DNA from: Engelhardtia mirabilis
GTDB taxonomy: Bacteria > Planctomycetota > UBA1135 > GCA-002686595
NCBI GenBank assembly: GCA_007751255.1
Contig: CP036296.1
Span: 1,240,001 to 1,304,000, forward strand
DNA length: 64,000 nucleotides
Direction: 5' to 3'
Positions 8,577 through 18,500 of the stretch are shown here, in pieces. The number at the start of each line of letters is the position of its first letter. The first letter of the stretch is position 1. The translations under genes and the position numbers were made by a program. The notes beneath the pieces are model-generated. The model saw only the letters and a list, made by a program, of their open reading frames with translations, searched no databases and was not told the origin of the DNA.

Positions 8577-9584
8577 TCAGCTACAGAAGGGCGGCGGCGG
8601 CGGGGACTCGGGCTCCGGCTCGCGCTCGGGTTCCGGTTCGGGCTCCGGCTCGGGCTCCGGCTCGGTGGGCACGTTCAGGGTCGTGTCGGTCGCGTAGGGA
8701 TACAGCTCGATGCCGATCGGCAGCTCGACCTGGATCACCATGCCCTCGGCCAGGTCGGAGTAGGCGGCTGGGGAGCCGTCGGCGAACTGTTTGAAGGTGA
8801 CCGCACCGGCGGGGAAGTAGACCGAGACGCCCAGCAGGGCCAGGCCCGCGGGGCCGATGCCCTGCACGCGCCCGGTCAGCTTGATCGTCGACTCGGCGTC
8901 CTCGCGGTTGATCTCCTTGGCGTTGAAGCCGCCGGCGGCGTTGAACTCGCCGTCGACGACGAGCCACTCACCGACGGTCAGGTCCGCCAGGGACTCGAAG
9001 CCGGCCAGGTCCGTCTCGGGCGTGACCTGGAAGACCAGGTTGCCCATGGAGATCGAGCTCGCGGTCTTCGCGACCAGGAAGCCGCGCACGTCGGCCACGC
9101 TGCCGGTGCCCATGGACAGGGCGACGTTGGCCGAAATGGTGCTCGTCACGGTCACGCGACTGGCGCCGCTGAGTTGCAGACCGGAGGCCTTGGCCGGATC
9201 GAGGACCGCGGCCTGGGTCGTGAACCCGAAGTCCTTCTTCAGCGTGCCGGCGGGCACGGCCACGTGGCCCTGGCCGGCCCCGTCGAGAACTCCGGTGAGC
9301 GTGCCGTAGGGCTGGGCGGGGTCCACGTGCAGGGTCCCGATGCCCGGCAGGGGCAGGCCGCTGCGCAGGTCGCTGCCGACCAGCACGAAGTAGGGGGCGC
9401 CAGGCGTGCCCTCGAGGGTCAACAGGCCCGGGTCCTGGGCGCCCATCAGCGCCTGCAGGGGGAAGGCACCCGCCTGGTGGTAGTTGACCAGCAGGCTGGC
9501 GTTGGGGTGGTTGGTCTCTTGGGCCTGGCAGATCGACCCGATCGCGATGGCGAGCAGGGCGGTGCGGACGGGGGAGAGTTGCAT
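8577..9584 (-). CDS. Secreted protein with DUF5666-like segment and Pro-Glu tail
   Basis: 335 residues from the ATG at 9584, preceded by AGGAGG seven bases upstream; signal peptide MQLSPVRTALLAIAIGSICQAQ. Residues ~35-110 resemble the beta-rich module repeated at the C-termini of other secreted proteins in this window (PYFVLVGSDLRSG...). The middle has TIKLTGRVQGIGPAGLALLG, similar to the beta-barrel DUF5666 repeat. The C-terminus is a (Glu-Pro)n run followed by SPPPPPFCS, a likely extended spacer through or along the cell wall, ending with a near-terminal cysteine. No enzymatic motif. It is divergent from the gene at 9923, the two probably sharing a ~340-bp promoter region. Confidence 0.7.
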   Translation of the reverse strand: MQLSPVRTALLAIAIGSICQAQETNHPNASLLVNYHQAGAFPLQALMGAQDPGLLTLEGTPGAPYFVLVGSDLRSGLPLPGIGTLHVDPAQPYGTLTGVLDGAGQGHVAVPAGTLKKDFGFTTQAAVLDPAKASGLQLSGASRVTVTSTISANVALSMGTGSVADVRGFLVAKTASSISMGNLVFQVTPETDLAGFESLADLTVGEWLVVDGEFNAAGGFNAKEINREDAESTIKLTGRVQGIGPAGLALLGVSVYFPAGAVTFKQFADGSPAAYSDLAEGMVIQVELPIGIELYPYATDTTLNVPTEPEPEPEPEPEPEREPEPESPPPPPFCS

Positions 9585-9922
9585 GGATGCGCCTCCTGGG
9601 GTGCGGTGGGTGGGGCCCGCGAAGTCGCGGGGGCAGGGAGGAGGGGGGGATGGGGCTCGTGATACGGCCATCTGCCGAGAGTGGGGTCCGGCGCCGCGGG
9701 GCGAGAAGTCCACGGCTGCTGTCCCGGCGCCGGATGGCGGCCCGGCATTCGAGAATCCGGGATTCGGCGGTGACGCCGTCCGCGTTCGGTGGATGGAGAC
9801 TCTTCGGGGAGCCGGGCACCGACAGGCCCCCCTCCCCAGAACCTCCCACGCCCCAGTCCGCCGCTCCAGTCGCAACGGGGCGACGACCCAGGGGGGGGCG
9901 ACGCCCCAGGACCATCGACGCC
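9585..9922. other. Divergent intergenic region of about 340 bases
   Basis: Upstream region for the leftward gene at 8577-9584 and the rightward gene at 9923. The sequence is extremely GC-rich with runs of G and C (for example 9639-9650 and 9888-9897). No unambiguous promoter boxes or operators could be picked out. Confidence 0.4.
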
Positions 9923-11335
9923 ATGACTCGACTCGCCAGCCACGCCCCGCTCCTCTCGATCGCCCTCGCCCTGGTCCTCGGTGCCTCGTCGCCGGCCGTG
10001 GCCCAAACCGGGCCGTTCGTCGACGGCGAGCTGCTCCTGCGCGCGCCGGGCAGCGCGGGCCAATCGGCCCTGTACCGCATCAATCCGATCACGGGCCACG
10101 GTGACCTGGTCGTCGATCAGTTGTTCCCGAACTACAGCGGCGCCGGATGGGTGACCTACGACCCCTACCGCGACCGGCTCTTGGCCTACACGGCCTACTC
10201 GCCCCTGGGGGTGTTCTCGCCGCGGCTGTACGCCTTCGATTCCAACGACGCGCTCAGCAACCTGGGCTTCGACGGTCAGGCCTTGAAGTGCCTGACGCCG
10301 GTGGGGGACGGGCGCATCTACTGCTTCGACAACGGCGGACTGAAGTTGATCGATGCGGGCGACAACATTCAGCCGGTGCTGGACCAGGCCAGCCAGCCCG
10401 TGAGCCTGGTCATGGATCAGTTGGCCTACGACGCGTCGACCAACAGCCTGATCGGTGCCCTCCGCCTGCTCCCGAGCTCGCCCTGCTACACGATTCAACA
10501 CATCCTCGTGTACCGCTACCCGCTGAACGGCGCGGGAACCCAGCTCAGCGGGCCCGTCTCCTGCAACAGCTACGACGTCGACGCCACGCCCTGGCCGATC
10601 GGCCTCGATCCCCTGCCCGGGGGCGACTTGCTGTTGACCTTGACTGGCGTCTCGCCCTTCAGCGACAAGGTCTTCCTGCGGGTGAACCCGGCCAGCCTCG
10701 CGATCTCGCTCTGGGGCGAGTCGACTCTGAACGACCTGGACGGCGGCGTGTGGAACCCGGCCCTGCAGCGCGCGATCGTGTTGGACGACCAGGCCAACGA
10801 GCTGCGCACCTTCTTCCCCGGCCAGGGCGGGACCGGATCCCTGCTGCCGGTGGACCTGGTGGTCGGCGACGGGACCACGGGGGTCAGCGCCGCCAACGCC
10901 ATGGCGGACATCGAGCTGTTCGGCTCGGCCTGCGGCGGCTTCGCGGCCAGCTTCGGCGTCGGCCTGGCCGGCAAGGGCGGCATCGTCCCGGAGCTCTCGG
11001 CCTCGACCTGTCCGACCGTCGGCGCGCCGCTGAAGCTGAGCGTCACCCAGGGCCTCGGTGCGAGCGCCGCGGTGGTCCTGCTCTCGGCCGGCTCCGCGCC
11101 CTTCCCGCTGTTTGGCGGCACGGCCTACGTCCTGCCGCCCTACTTCCTGACCCTGAGCCTGCCCCTCAACGGACCGCAGATCACCGCGGGCGCCGGACAG
11201 GCAACCACGAGCGTGCCCACGCCCAACGACCCCTCCCTGGCGGGTCTGCAGTTCTACGCCCAGGGTGGCGTCCTCGACGCGGCGGCGCTCCAGGGGGTCT
11301 CCCTGACCAACGCCCTCGCGCTGCAGCTCGGCTGA
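9923..11335 (+). CDS. Secreted protein with propeller-like repeats and recurrent C-terminal beta module
   Basis: 470 residues from the ATG at 9923, which starts a signal peptide (ALALVLGASSPAVAQ). Segments such as ALYRINPITGHGDLVV, PRLYAFDSNDALSNLG and GRIYCFDNGGLKLID are typical of beta-propeller blades that report values along a chain. From about residue 330 (ELFGSACGGFAASFG) it changes to the C-terminal beta-sandwich-like module seen in several other secreted proteins here, with the pattern P-x-L-x-x-S-x-C-P-x-x-G-x-P-L. No catalytic motif. Extracellular binding role inferred only from architecture. Confidence 0.7.
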   Translation: MTRLASHAPLLSIALALVLGASSPAVAQTGPFVDGELLLRAPGSAGQSALYRINPITGHGDLVVDQLFPNYSGAGWVTYDPYRDRLLAYTAYSPLGVFSPRLYAFDSNDALSNLGFDGQALKCLTPVGDGRIYCFDNGGLKLIDAGDNIQPVLDQASQPVSLVMDQLAYDASTNSLIGALRLLPSSPCYTIQHILVYRYPLNGAGTQLSGPVSCNSYDVDATPWPIGLDPLPGGDLLLTLTGVSPFSDKVFLRVNPASLAISLWGESTLNDLDGGVWNPALQRAIVLDDQANELRTFFPGQGGTGSLLPVDLVVGDGTTGVSAANAMADIELFGSACGGFAASFGVGLAGKGGIVPELSASTCPTVGAPLKLSVTQGLGASAAVVLLSAGSAPFPLFGGTAYVLPPYFLTLSLPLNGPQITAGAGQATTSVPTPNDPSLAGLQFYAQGGVLDAAALQGVSLTNALALQLG

Positions 11336-11405
11336 TGCGGGCCAGCCGGGCCGCGGTTGCATCTCAAGATCCGTGGTTCCTCGGGACGATGCCCCCGCGA
11401 GACCC

Positions 11406-11819
11406 ATGACCGCGTTCGACCTCTTCCTGCTCCTCGGTGGGCTGCTCCTGGCCGTCGGCGGACCGCTCACCTACCTGCGCGAGCAGCGCGGTTGGGAGCG
11501 GCGCTCCCGCAGCGTCGCGGGCGTCATCGTCGGCGTCGAGATGCGTGACTCCGACACCGAGTCGTCGGTGCCCACCCGTCACGCGCGGGTGCGCTACGAG
11601 TTCGACGGACGCAGCTACGAGTGCGTCGCCCACTACGGCACCAGTTGGCGCAGCTTCGAGCTGGGCGAGGCGCGCGAGGTGCACCTCGATCCGCACGAGC
11701 CCCAGGACGCCCGCGTCCATTCGGACCTGGTGCGCCGGATCGAGACCGTGGGCTACCTCGGTGCCCCGGTGGTCGGTGCCGCGCTGCTGGTTGCGCTCCT
11801 TTGGCGCAACCTCGGCTGA
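11406..11819 (+). CDS. DUF3592-like membrane protein
   Basis: 137 residues starting MTAFDLFLLLGGLLLAVGG; the ATG at 11406 puts the first membrane helix at residues ~4-20, better than the upstream start. A soluble beta-rich middle (GVIVGVEMRDSD, RHARVRYEFDGRSYECVA, GEAREVHLDPHEP) lies between that helix and a second one near the C-terminus (VGAALLVALLWRNLG). This two-helix plus beta-loop layout and the RYEFDG/V-x-Y-DP pattern fit DUF3592, whose role is unknown. It ends 12 bases before the stop of the convergent histidine kinase gene. Confidence 0.7.
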   Translation: MTAFDLFLLLGGLLLAVGGPLTYLREQRGWERRSRSVAGVIVGVEMRDSDTESSVPTRHARVRYEFDGRSYECVAHYGTSWRSFELGEAREVHLDPHEPQDARVHSDLVRRIETVGYLGAPVVGAALLVALLWRNLG

Positions 11820-11831
11820 CGTCCCGCGACC

Positions 11832-14513
11832 TCAGGTCGCGTCGACCGCGAGCGATCGCCAGTGCCGGCAGGCCTCGACCAGCACCGCTGCGTCGATCGG
11901 CTTGCTGAGGTAGTCGTCGCAGCCGGCGTCGAGGCAGCGCTGGCGGTCGCCGTCCATCGCGTGGGCGGTGAGGGCCAGGATCGGCCGTTCGAAGCCGCCC
12001 TCGCGCAGACGCCGCGTGGCGCCATAGCCGTCGAGCATCGGCATCTGCATGTCCATCAAGACCAGGTGGGGGAGCTCATCGGGCTCGAGGGCCTCGATCG
12101 TCTCCACCGCAATCAAGCCGTTCTCGCAGATCGTGACCTCGGCACCGGCGCGCTTGAGGTGGAAGGAGATCAGGCGCTGGTTGTCCGGGCCGTCCTCGGC
12201 CATCAACAGGCGCACGCCGTCCAGCGGACGGCCGCCCGTCGCCGACGGGCGTTCGGTTCGGCGAGGGTGGGCGGGCAGGGGAGCGGCGACGGAGTCGGAG
12301 GGGTCGACCATCGCAGCCGACTCCAGGGGTCCGGTGGGCAGGCTCAGGCAGAAGGTGGTGCCCTCGCCCTCGGTCGAGTCGAGCTCGAGTCCGCCGCCCA
12401 AGAGGCGCGCCAGGGAGTTGGAGATCCGCAGGCCGAGGCCGGTCCCCCCGAAGCGTCGCCGCATGCTCGCGTCGGCCTGGGTGAAGGGCTCGAAGCGCGC
12501 GATCGTGTCGCGCTGTTCCGGCGACATCCCGATGCCCGTGTCGATCACCCGGAAGCTCAGCCGCTCGTTCCAGCGGTCGCAGCTCAGGGCCAGGGTGACG
12601 CTGCCGACCTCCGTGAACTTGATCGCGTTGCCCACGAGGTTGAGCAGCACCTGGCGCAGGCGCGTGGGGTCGGTCTCGATCCGTCGGGGGAGGGGCGAAT
12701 CGATCCGCAGCTCGAGCTCGATGCCCTTGCCGTGGGCGCGGGGCGCGACCAGTGAGACGAGCTTCTCGCACAGCTCGAGGGGATCGGTGGAGATGGACTC
12801 CAGGTCCATCCGCCCGGCCTCGATCTTCGACATGTCGAGGATGTCGTTGATGATCGTCAGCAGGTGGTCGGCGTTGGTACGGATCGAGCGCGCGGCCGCG
12901 GCCGCTTGGGCAGGCTCGTCGACGAACTCCCGGTCGGAGCTCAAGAGGTCCGCGAAGCCCAGGATGGCCGTCATCGGCGTGCGGATCTCGTGGCTCATGT
13001 TCGCCAGGAACTCGCTCTTGGTGCGGCTCGCGGCCTCGGCCTCGTCCTTCGCCGCGATCAGGCGTGCCTCGTTCGCGAGTTGTTCGGAGACGTCGCGCAC
13101 GATGGCGGTGAAGCGCCCATGGGCGCCGAGGTCGCGCACGAGTTGGAGCGAGATCTCGACCGGTGTGCGCTGCCCATCGCGGTGGGCGTGCTCGGTGCGG
13201 ATCACGAGCGCTTCGCCGGCATCCTCGTCGAACGACCCCAGCAGCGCCTCGAACTGCTGCTCGTCGAACTCCGGCATGATCGCCACCGGGCTCATCCGCA
13301 GCAGCTCGTCGTGGTCGTACCCGACCTGCTCGGTCACGCCGCGATTGGCGTAGACGAAGAGCTTCGTGCGTGCATCGAACATGTAGACGCAGTCGATCGA
13401 CGCGTCGAGGGCGGACTTGACCTCCTCGAGGGCCTCCGCGGCGCGCTTGGACGCGGTGATGTCGACCCGCAGCGAGATGAAGTGGGTCAGCACGCCCCGC
13501 GCGTCGAGCTGGGGGATGTTGATCGACTCGACCCAATACAGGGAGCCGTCCTTGGCGCGGTTGCAGACCTGGCCCCGCCAGGGCCGGCCCGAGCGGATCG
13601 TCGCCCACATCTCGGCCCAGAACGAGCTCGGGTGGTGGCCGGAGTTCAGCAGCCGGTGGTCGCGCCCCACGAGCTCGTCGCGCGAATAGCCGCTGATCCG
13701 GCAGAAGCCCTCGTTGACCTCGACGATCTTTCCCGAGGGATCGGCGATCGAGAAGAGGGTGTGTTGGTCCAAGACGTTCCACAGGCTGCGTGCCTCGTCG
13801 AGCGCGGCCTTCAAGGCCTGCGAGGACCGCTGGCCTCGGTTGATCAGGCGGTGACCGCTGACGACCACCCCGATCAGCATCAGCGCGATCGTGGAGCCGA
13901 GCACGTACTCGCAGGTGCGGATGCGACTCGTGAGGGCCGCCTGGTGCCCCAACTCGCGGCGTTGGATGGCGCGCGTCTTCGCCCCCAGCTGGCCGATCGC
14001 GGCGACGACCTCGGCCAGTGATCGGTCCATTCCGGCCATGTTGGCGGCCGCGTCGTTGCGCCGGCCCTGCTCGAGCAGCTCGAACGTCTCGGTCTGCAGC
14101 TCGAGGACGTCGGAGATCCGCTCGCCGACGGCGTCGACTTCGGGCAGCAGTTCCACCTGTGCATCGGGGGCGGTGTTCCGCTCGAGGTCCGCTCGCACGC
14201 GTTCCAGGACAGCGTCGAAGTCTGCCCGCGCTCGATCACGCGCGGTCCTGGCCGCTTCGACGTCGCCAGTCTCGAAGATGTCGTTCCCCGGCATCGCCAC
14301 CCGGGCAGCGAGTCCGTTGAGGATGGAATAGCGCTCCTGGCGATCGGACCACTCGCGGTTGTGCAGGACCGATGCGTGGAAGCTCGAATCGAGCACGTAG
14401 CCCAGGTACAGGGCGCCGAGCATCGCCAGGACGTCCAAGGCCGCCAGCCCGATGTAGAGCGAGTACCACCTGGGCCGCTGCGGTACCGGGAGCTGGTTGG
14501 GTTGGGATGCCAT
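11832..14513 (-). CDS. Hybrid sensor histidine kinase with two PAS domains and receiver
   Basis: 893 residues. Order: membrane helix (~20-42), a ~150-residue extracytoplasmic helical sensor, second helix (~205-225), PAS (~250-360, with SIADPSGKIVEVNEGFC and a PAC tail HFISLRVDIT), PAS (~375-490), HisKA with the phospho-acceptor His in SHEIRTPMTAILGF (~515), HATPase_c with the N box NLVGNAIKF, G1 DTGIGM and G2 GGTGLGL, and a C-terminal receiver whose phospho-Asp lies in VLMDMQMPMLDGYG, ending in DDYLSKPID. All catalytic residues are present, so it should autophosphorylate and pass phosphate to its own receiver. No separate response regulator or HPt gene lies nearby, so the downstream partner is elsewhere. 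The PAC-containing PAS domains suggest a cytosolic redox, oxygen or small-ligand input in addition to the periplasmic one. Confidence 0.92.
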   Translation of the reverse strand: MASQPNQLPVPQRPRWYSLYIGLAALDVLAMLGALYLGYVLDSSFHASVLHNREWSDRQERYSILNGLAARVAMPGNDIFETGDVEAARTARDRARADFDAVLERVRADLERNTAPDAQVELLPEVDAVGERISDVLELQTETFELLEQGRRNDAAANMAGMDRSLAEVVAAIGQLGAKTRAIQRRELGHQAALTSRIRTCEYVLGSTIALMLIGVVVSGHRLINRGQRSSQALKAALDEARSLWNVLDQHTLFSIADPSGKIVEVNEGFCRISGYSRDELVGRDHRLLNSGHHPSSFWAEMWATIRSGRPWRGQVCNRAKDGSLYWVESINIPQLDARGVLTHFISLRVDITASKRAAEALEEVKSALDASIDCVYMFDARTKLFVYANRGVTEQVGYDHDELLRMSPVAIMPEFDEQQFEALLGSFDEDAGEALVIRTEHAHRDGQRTPVEISLQLVRDLGAHGRFTAIVRDVSEQLANEARLIAAKDEAEAASRTKSEFLANMSHEIRTPMTAILGFADLLSSDREFVDEPAQAAAAARSIRTNADHLLTIINDILDMSKIEAGRMDLESISTDPLELCEKLVSLVAPRAHGKGIELELRIDSPLPRRIETDPTRLRQVLLNLVGNAIKFTEVGSVTLALSCDRWNERLSFRVIDTGIGMSPEQRDTIARFEPFTQADASMRRRFGGTGLGLRISNSLARLLGGGLELDSTEGEGTTFCLSLPTGPLESAAMVDPSDSVAAPLPAHPRRTERPSATGGRPLDGVRLLMAEDGPDNQRLISFHLKRAGAEVTICENGLIAVETIEALEPDELPHLVLMDMQMPMLDGYGATRRLREGGFERPILALTAHAMDGDRQRCLDAGCDDYLSKPIDAAVLVEACRHWRSLAVDAT

Positions 14514-14658
14514 GCGGTCGTCGGCCGCTCCCGACGCCCCTTCTCATCGGATCGAGAACGGGCGGACTGACGTGGAGTGCGCGGGTATGTCCTCCATTCG
14601 GCGCACCTCTTCTCCAGGGGAAGATGCCGGGGCCGCGCTGCGTCCGCGCACGCCTGGC

Positions 14659-15489
14659 TCAGGGAGCCTTGCAGAGCAGGCCGTTGCTGGCGGCGAAGCC
14701 CTGGGGCCCGCTGGGGTCGACGATCCAGGACTGGAGCCAGAGCTCGGTGCCGGGCGAGATGCCGACGGACCAGTTGCCATGGATTGCGGCGAGGCCGCCG
14801 GCCGAGGTCGGCAGGGGGATCAGGAGCGTCGCGGCCGGCACCAATCGCCCAGCTGGCCCCCGAGGGCCGAGCCCTGGTCGGTCCAGAGGCTGACCTGCGA
14901 GCTGCCGCGGTAGGCAGTGATCGAGTCCGAGTTCGTGTGGGCGTTGGTCACGGCCAGGTCCGGGTGGGCGTCGCCGTCGAGGTCCCCGACCGCCACACCG
15001 GTGGTCCACAGTCGGGCCGCGAAGCGCTGGCGCTGGGCGAAGCCGAGGCTGCCGTCGTTGACGAGCAGCTCGGCCGCTCCGCCCGTTAGTCGCCGACCGC
15101 CACGTCGCCGAGGCCATCCCCGTCGAAGCCGGTCGCCGCGATCGAGCGCGGCACGTCCGAGGTCGGCCAGGTGACCGTGGCGCTCAGTCCGCCGAGGCCA
15201 TCGGCGCGCACCACGTGGACCTGGGCCGCCGCGACGTCGGTCAGCACCACGTCGGCGACGCCGTCGGCGTCGAGGTCGAACAGGGCCAGGGGGCTGGGGG
15301 CCCCCGGCAGGCTCAGGAAGCTCTCGGTGCCCAGGCCGCCGGCGCCGTCACCGGGGAAGACCCGCAGGGCCGAGGGCGAGTTCTGCGAGATGACCACGTC
15401 GGGCAGGCCGTCGGCCGTCACGTCCCCCACGCCGCCCTGCTCGTAGACGTTCTCGCCGCCGCTGGCGACCACGATCTCGTCGACGGCGC
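14659..15489 (-). pseudogene. Frameshifted FG-GAP/VCBS-repeat secreted protein fragment
   Basis: Read leftward, one frame gives GGVGDVTADGLPDVVISQN and ALFDLDADGVADVVLTD, both FG-GAP/VCBS repeats with the Ca-binding DxDxDG pattern; a stop follows GDVAVGD near 15085. A second frame resumes with VAVGDLDGDAHPDLAVTNA, and a third carries the C-terminal piece ISPGTELWLQSWIVDPSGPQ to the stop at 14659. At least two frameshifts are therefore needed, and the 5' end is missing: the sequence becomes non-homologous near 15489, about 60 bases before dnaE2. Intact relatives are extracellular beta-propellers of the integrin-alpha type. Confidence 0.8.
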
Positions 15490-15551
15490 GTCCCCCGCAT
15501 GGCGAACAAAACCCTACCATGCGGAGCCGGCCACCCCGGGGAGTCCCCCCG

Positions 15552-18500
15552 ATGCCCCCCGAACAGCCCGCCCCCAAGCTCGTCCAGCACCCGCGCCAGC
15601 GCTTCCGCGAGGGCTCCGAGAGGGTGGCCCTGGGCGCCCGCCGCCGGGCGGCGCGGGCCTACGCGGAGCTCGAGGTCTCCAGCAACTTCACCTTCCTCGC
15701 CGGCGCCAGCCACCCGGAGGAGCTGGTGCAGCGGGCCTCCGAGCTGGGCCAGGCGGCGATCGGGATCACCGACACCAACTCCCTGGCCGGCGTGGTGCGC
15801 GGGCACGTGGCCGCGAAGGAGCTGGGCTTCGCCTACCGCGTCGGCTGCCGGCTGACCTTCGACCGCGACGGCGACCCGGACCTGGCGCCCGACGGCCCCG
15901 GCGATCGGCCCGCGTCGGTGTTGGTCTACCCGACCGACCTGGCCAGCTACGGGAGCCTGTGTCGCCTGTTGACCCTCGGCAAGCGGCGCGCGACCAAGGG
16001 CTCGTGCTCACTGGGACGCGCGGACCTCATGGACCACGCCTGCGGGCTGCTCGCGATCTGCGTGCCGCCCACCGTCGCCGGCCACGCCCAGCCGCCGGAC
16101 GCGGCCTTCGCGCGCCTGGTGACCGACCTGCGCGAGGCCTTCGACGACGACCGCCTGTCGATCGCCGCGCGCGCGCTCTACGGGCCCGACGACCGCCACC
16201 ACCTCGCACGGCTCGCGCGCCTGTCCGAGCGGCTGGCGGTGCCCCTGGTCGCCACCGGCGACGTGCACTACCACGCGCGCGAGCGGCGCGAGCTGCAGGA
16301 CGTTCTGACTTGCATCCGCCACGGCTGCACCCTCGACGCCGCGGGCCTGCGCCTGTTCCCCAACGCCGAGCGGCACTTGAAGCCGCCCGAGGCCATGGGG
16401 CGCCTGTTCGAGCCGTACCCGCAGGCCCTCGACCGCAGCCTCGAGATCGCCGAGCGCGCCGGCGGCTTCAGCCTGGACCAGCTCAGCTACGACTACCCCC
16501 ACGAGGTCGTCGACGAGGGCTGCACGCCGATGCAGAGCCTGATCGCGCGCACCTTCGAGGGCGCCGCCGAGCGCTATCCCGGCGGCCTGCCCGACAAGGT
16601 GCGCGCGAATATCGAGCACGAGTTCGAGCTGATTCGTGACCTCGGCTACGCGCCGTACTTCTTGACCGTCTACGACCTGGTGCGCTTCGCCCGCTCGCGC
16701 GGGATCCTGTGCCAGGGGCGCGGGGCGGCGGCCAACTCGGCGGTGTGCTACTGCCTGGGCGTGACCTCGGTGGACCCCGCGCGCATCGACCTCTTGTTCG
16801 AGCGCTTCGTGTCCAAGGAGCGCGGCGAGCCGCCCGACATCGACGTGGACTTCGAGCACGAGCGCCGCGAGGAGGTGATCCAGTACCTCTACGCCAAGTA
16901 CGGCCGCGAGCGCTGCGGCCTGACCGCGGTGGTGATCACCTACCGCTCGCGCAGCGCGATCCGCGAGGTGGGCAAGGTCGTGGGTCTGTCCCTGGACCTG
17001 ATCGACCGTTTGGCCAAGGACGTGGACTGGTGGCACGAGGAGGTCGGCCGCGAGGAGCGCGTGCGCGCCATGGGCCTGGATCCCGCCGAGCCGACCCTGC
17101 GGCGCACGTTCCAACTGGTGGGGGAGCTGCTCGGCTTCCCGCGCCATCTCTCGCAGCACGTGGGCGGCTTCGTGATGACCGAGGGGCTGCTCTCGGAGCT
17201 GGTGCCGATCGAGAACGCGGCCATGGAGGACCGCACGGTGATCGAGTGGGACAAGGACGACATCGAGGCCCTGGGCATCCTCAAGGTCGACGTGCTGGCC
17301 CTCGGGATGCTGACCTGCGTGCAGAAGGCCTTCGACCTCGTCGACGCCGCCGGCGGTTCGGCCCGCGCCGGCCGCCCCCTGGCCCTGCACACGGTCCCCG
17401 CCGAGGACCCCGAGGTCTACGACATGGTCTGCGCCGCCGACACGGTGGGCGTGTTCCAGATCGAGTCCCGCGCGCAGATGACGATGCTGCCGCGCCTGCG
17501 GCCGCGCTGCTTCTACGACCTGGTGATCGAGGTCGCGATCGTGCGCCCCGGCCCGATCCAGGGCGACATGGTCCACCCCTACCTGCGGCGGCGCAGCGGC
17601 GAGGAGCCGATCGAGTACCCTGGACCCGAGGTCGAGCGCGTGCTCGGCAAGACCCTCGGCGTGCCCCTGTTCCAGGAGCAGGCCATGGCCATGGCGATGG
17701 TCGCCGGCGGCTTCACCCCCGGCGAGGCGGATCGGCTGCGGCGCGCCATGGCGGCCTGGAAGCGCAAGACGACCAAGCTGGAGGAGATGACCGCCAAGCT
17801 GAAGGTCAACCTGCTGGCGAACGGCTACGGCGCCGACTTCGCCGAGCGCTTCATCCGCCAGCTCCACGGCTTCAGCGAGTACGGCTTCCCCGAATCCCAC
17901 GCCGCCAGCTTCGCCCTGATCGTCTACGTGTCGAGCTGGCTCAAGCGCTGGCACCCCGCCGCCTTCGCCGCCGCCCTGATCAACAGCCAACCCATGGGCT
18001 TCTACGCCCCGGCGCAGATCGTCACCGACGCCCGCGAGCATGGCGTCGACGTGCGCCCGGTGGACGTGTCGTTCAGCGGCGTGGATTGCCGTTTGGAGGG
18101 CGAGGAGCCCGGAACGCCCGCCGACGAGCGCCGCGGCGGCTCGGCCGTTCGCCTGGGCCTGCGATTGGTGCGCGGCCTGAACTCGGCCGACGCCGAGCGC
18201 ATCGAGCGCGCGGTCACCCGCAGGCGCGCCGCGCGGTCCCTCGAGCACGCGGCCGTCCCCTTCGCCTCGATCGAAGAGCTGTGGCGCGAGAGCGGCGCCA
18301 GCGCCACCGGCCTGCGCCAACTCGCCTACGCCGACGCCTTCGCCTCCCTCGGCCTCGACCGCCAACGCGCCCTGTGGGCCGTGCGCGCCCTCGACGAACG
18401 CGCCCACGACACCGGCGGCGGCGCGCCGACCCTGTGGGACGTCTACGAGCAGGAAGCGCTGGTCGACTCGCCCTCCGCCAGCGCCGCCCCCATCGCCAGC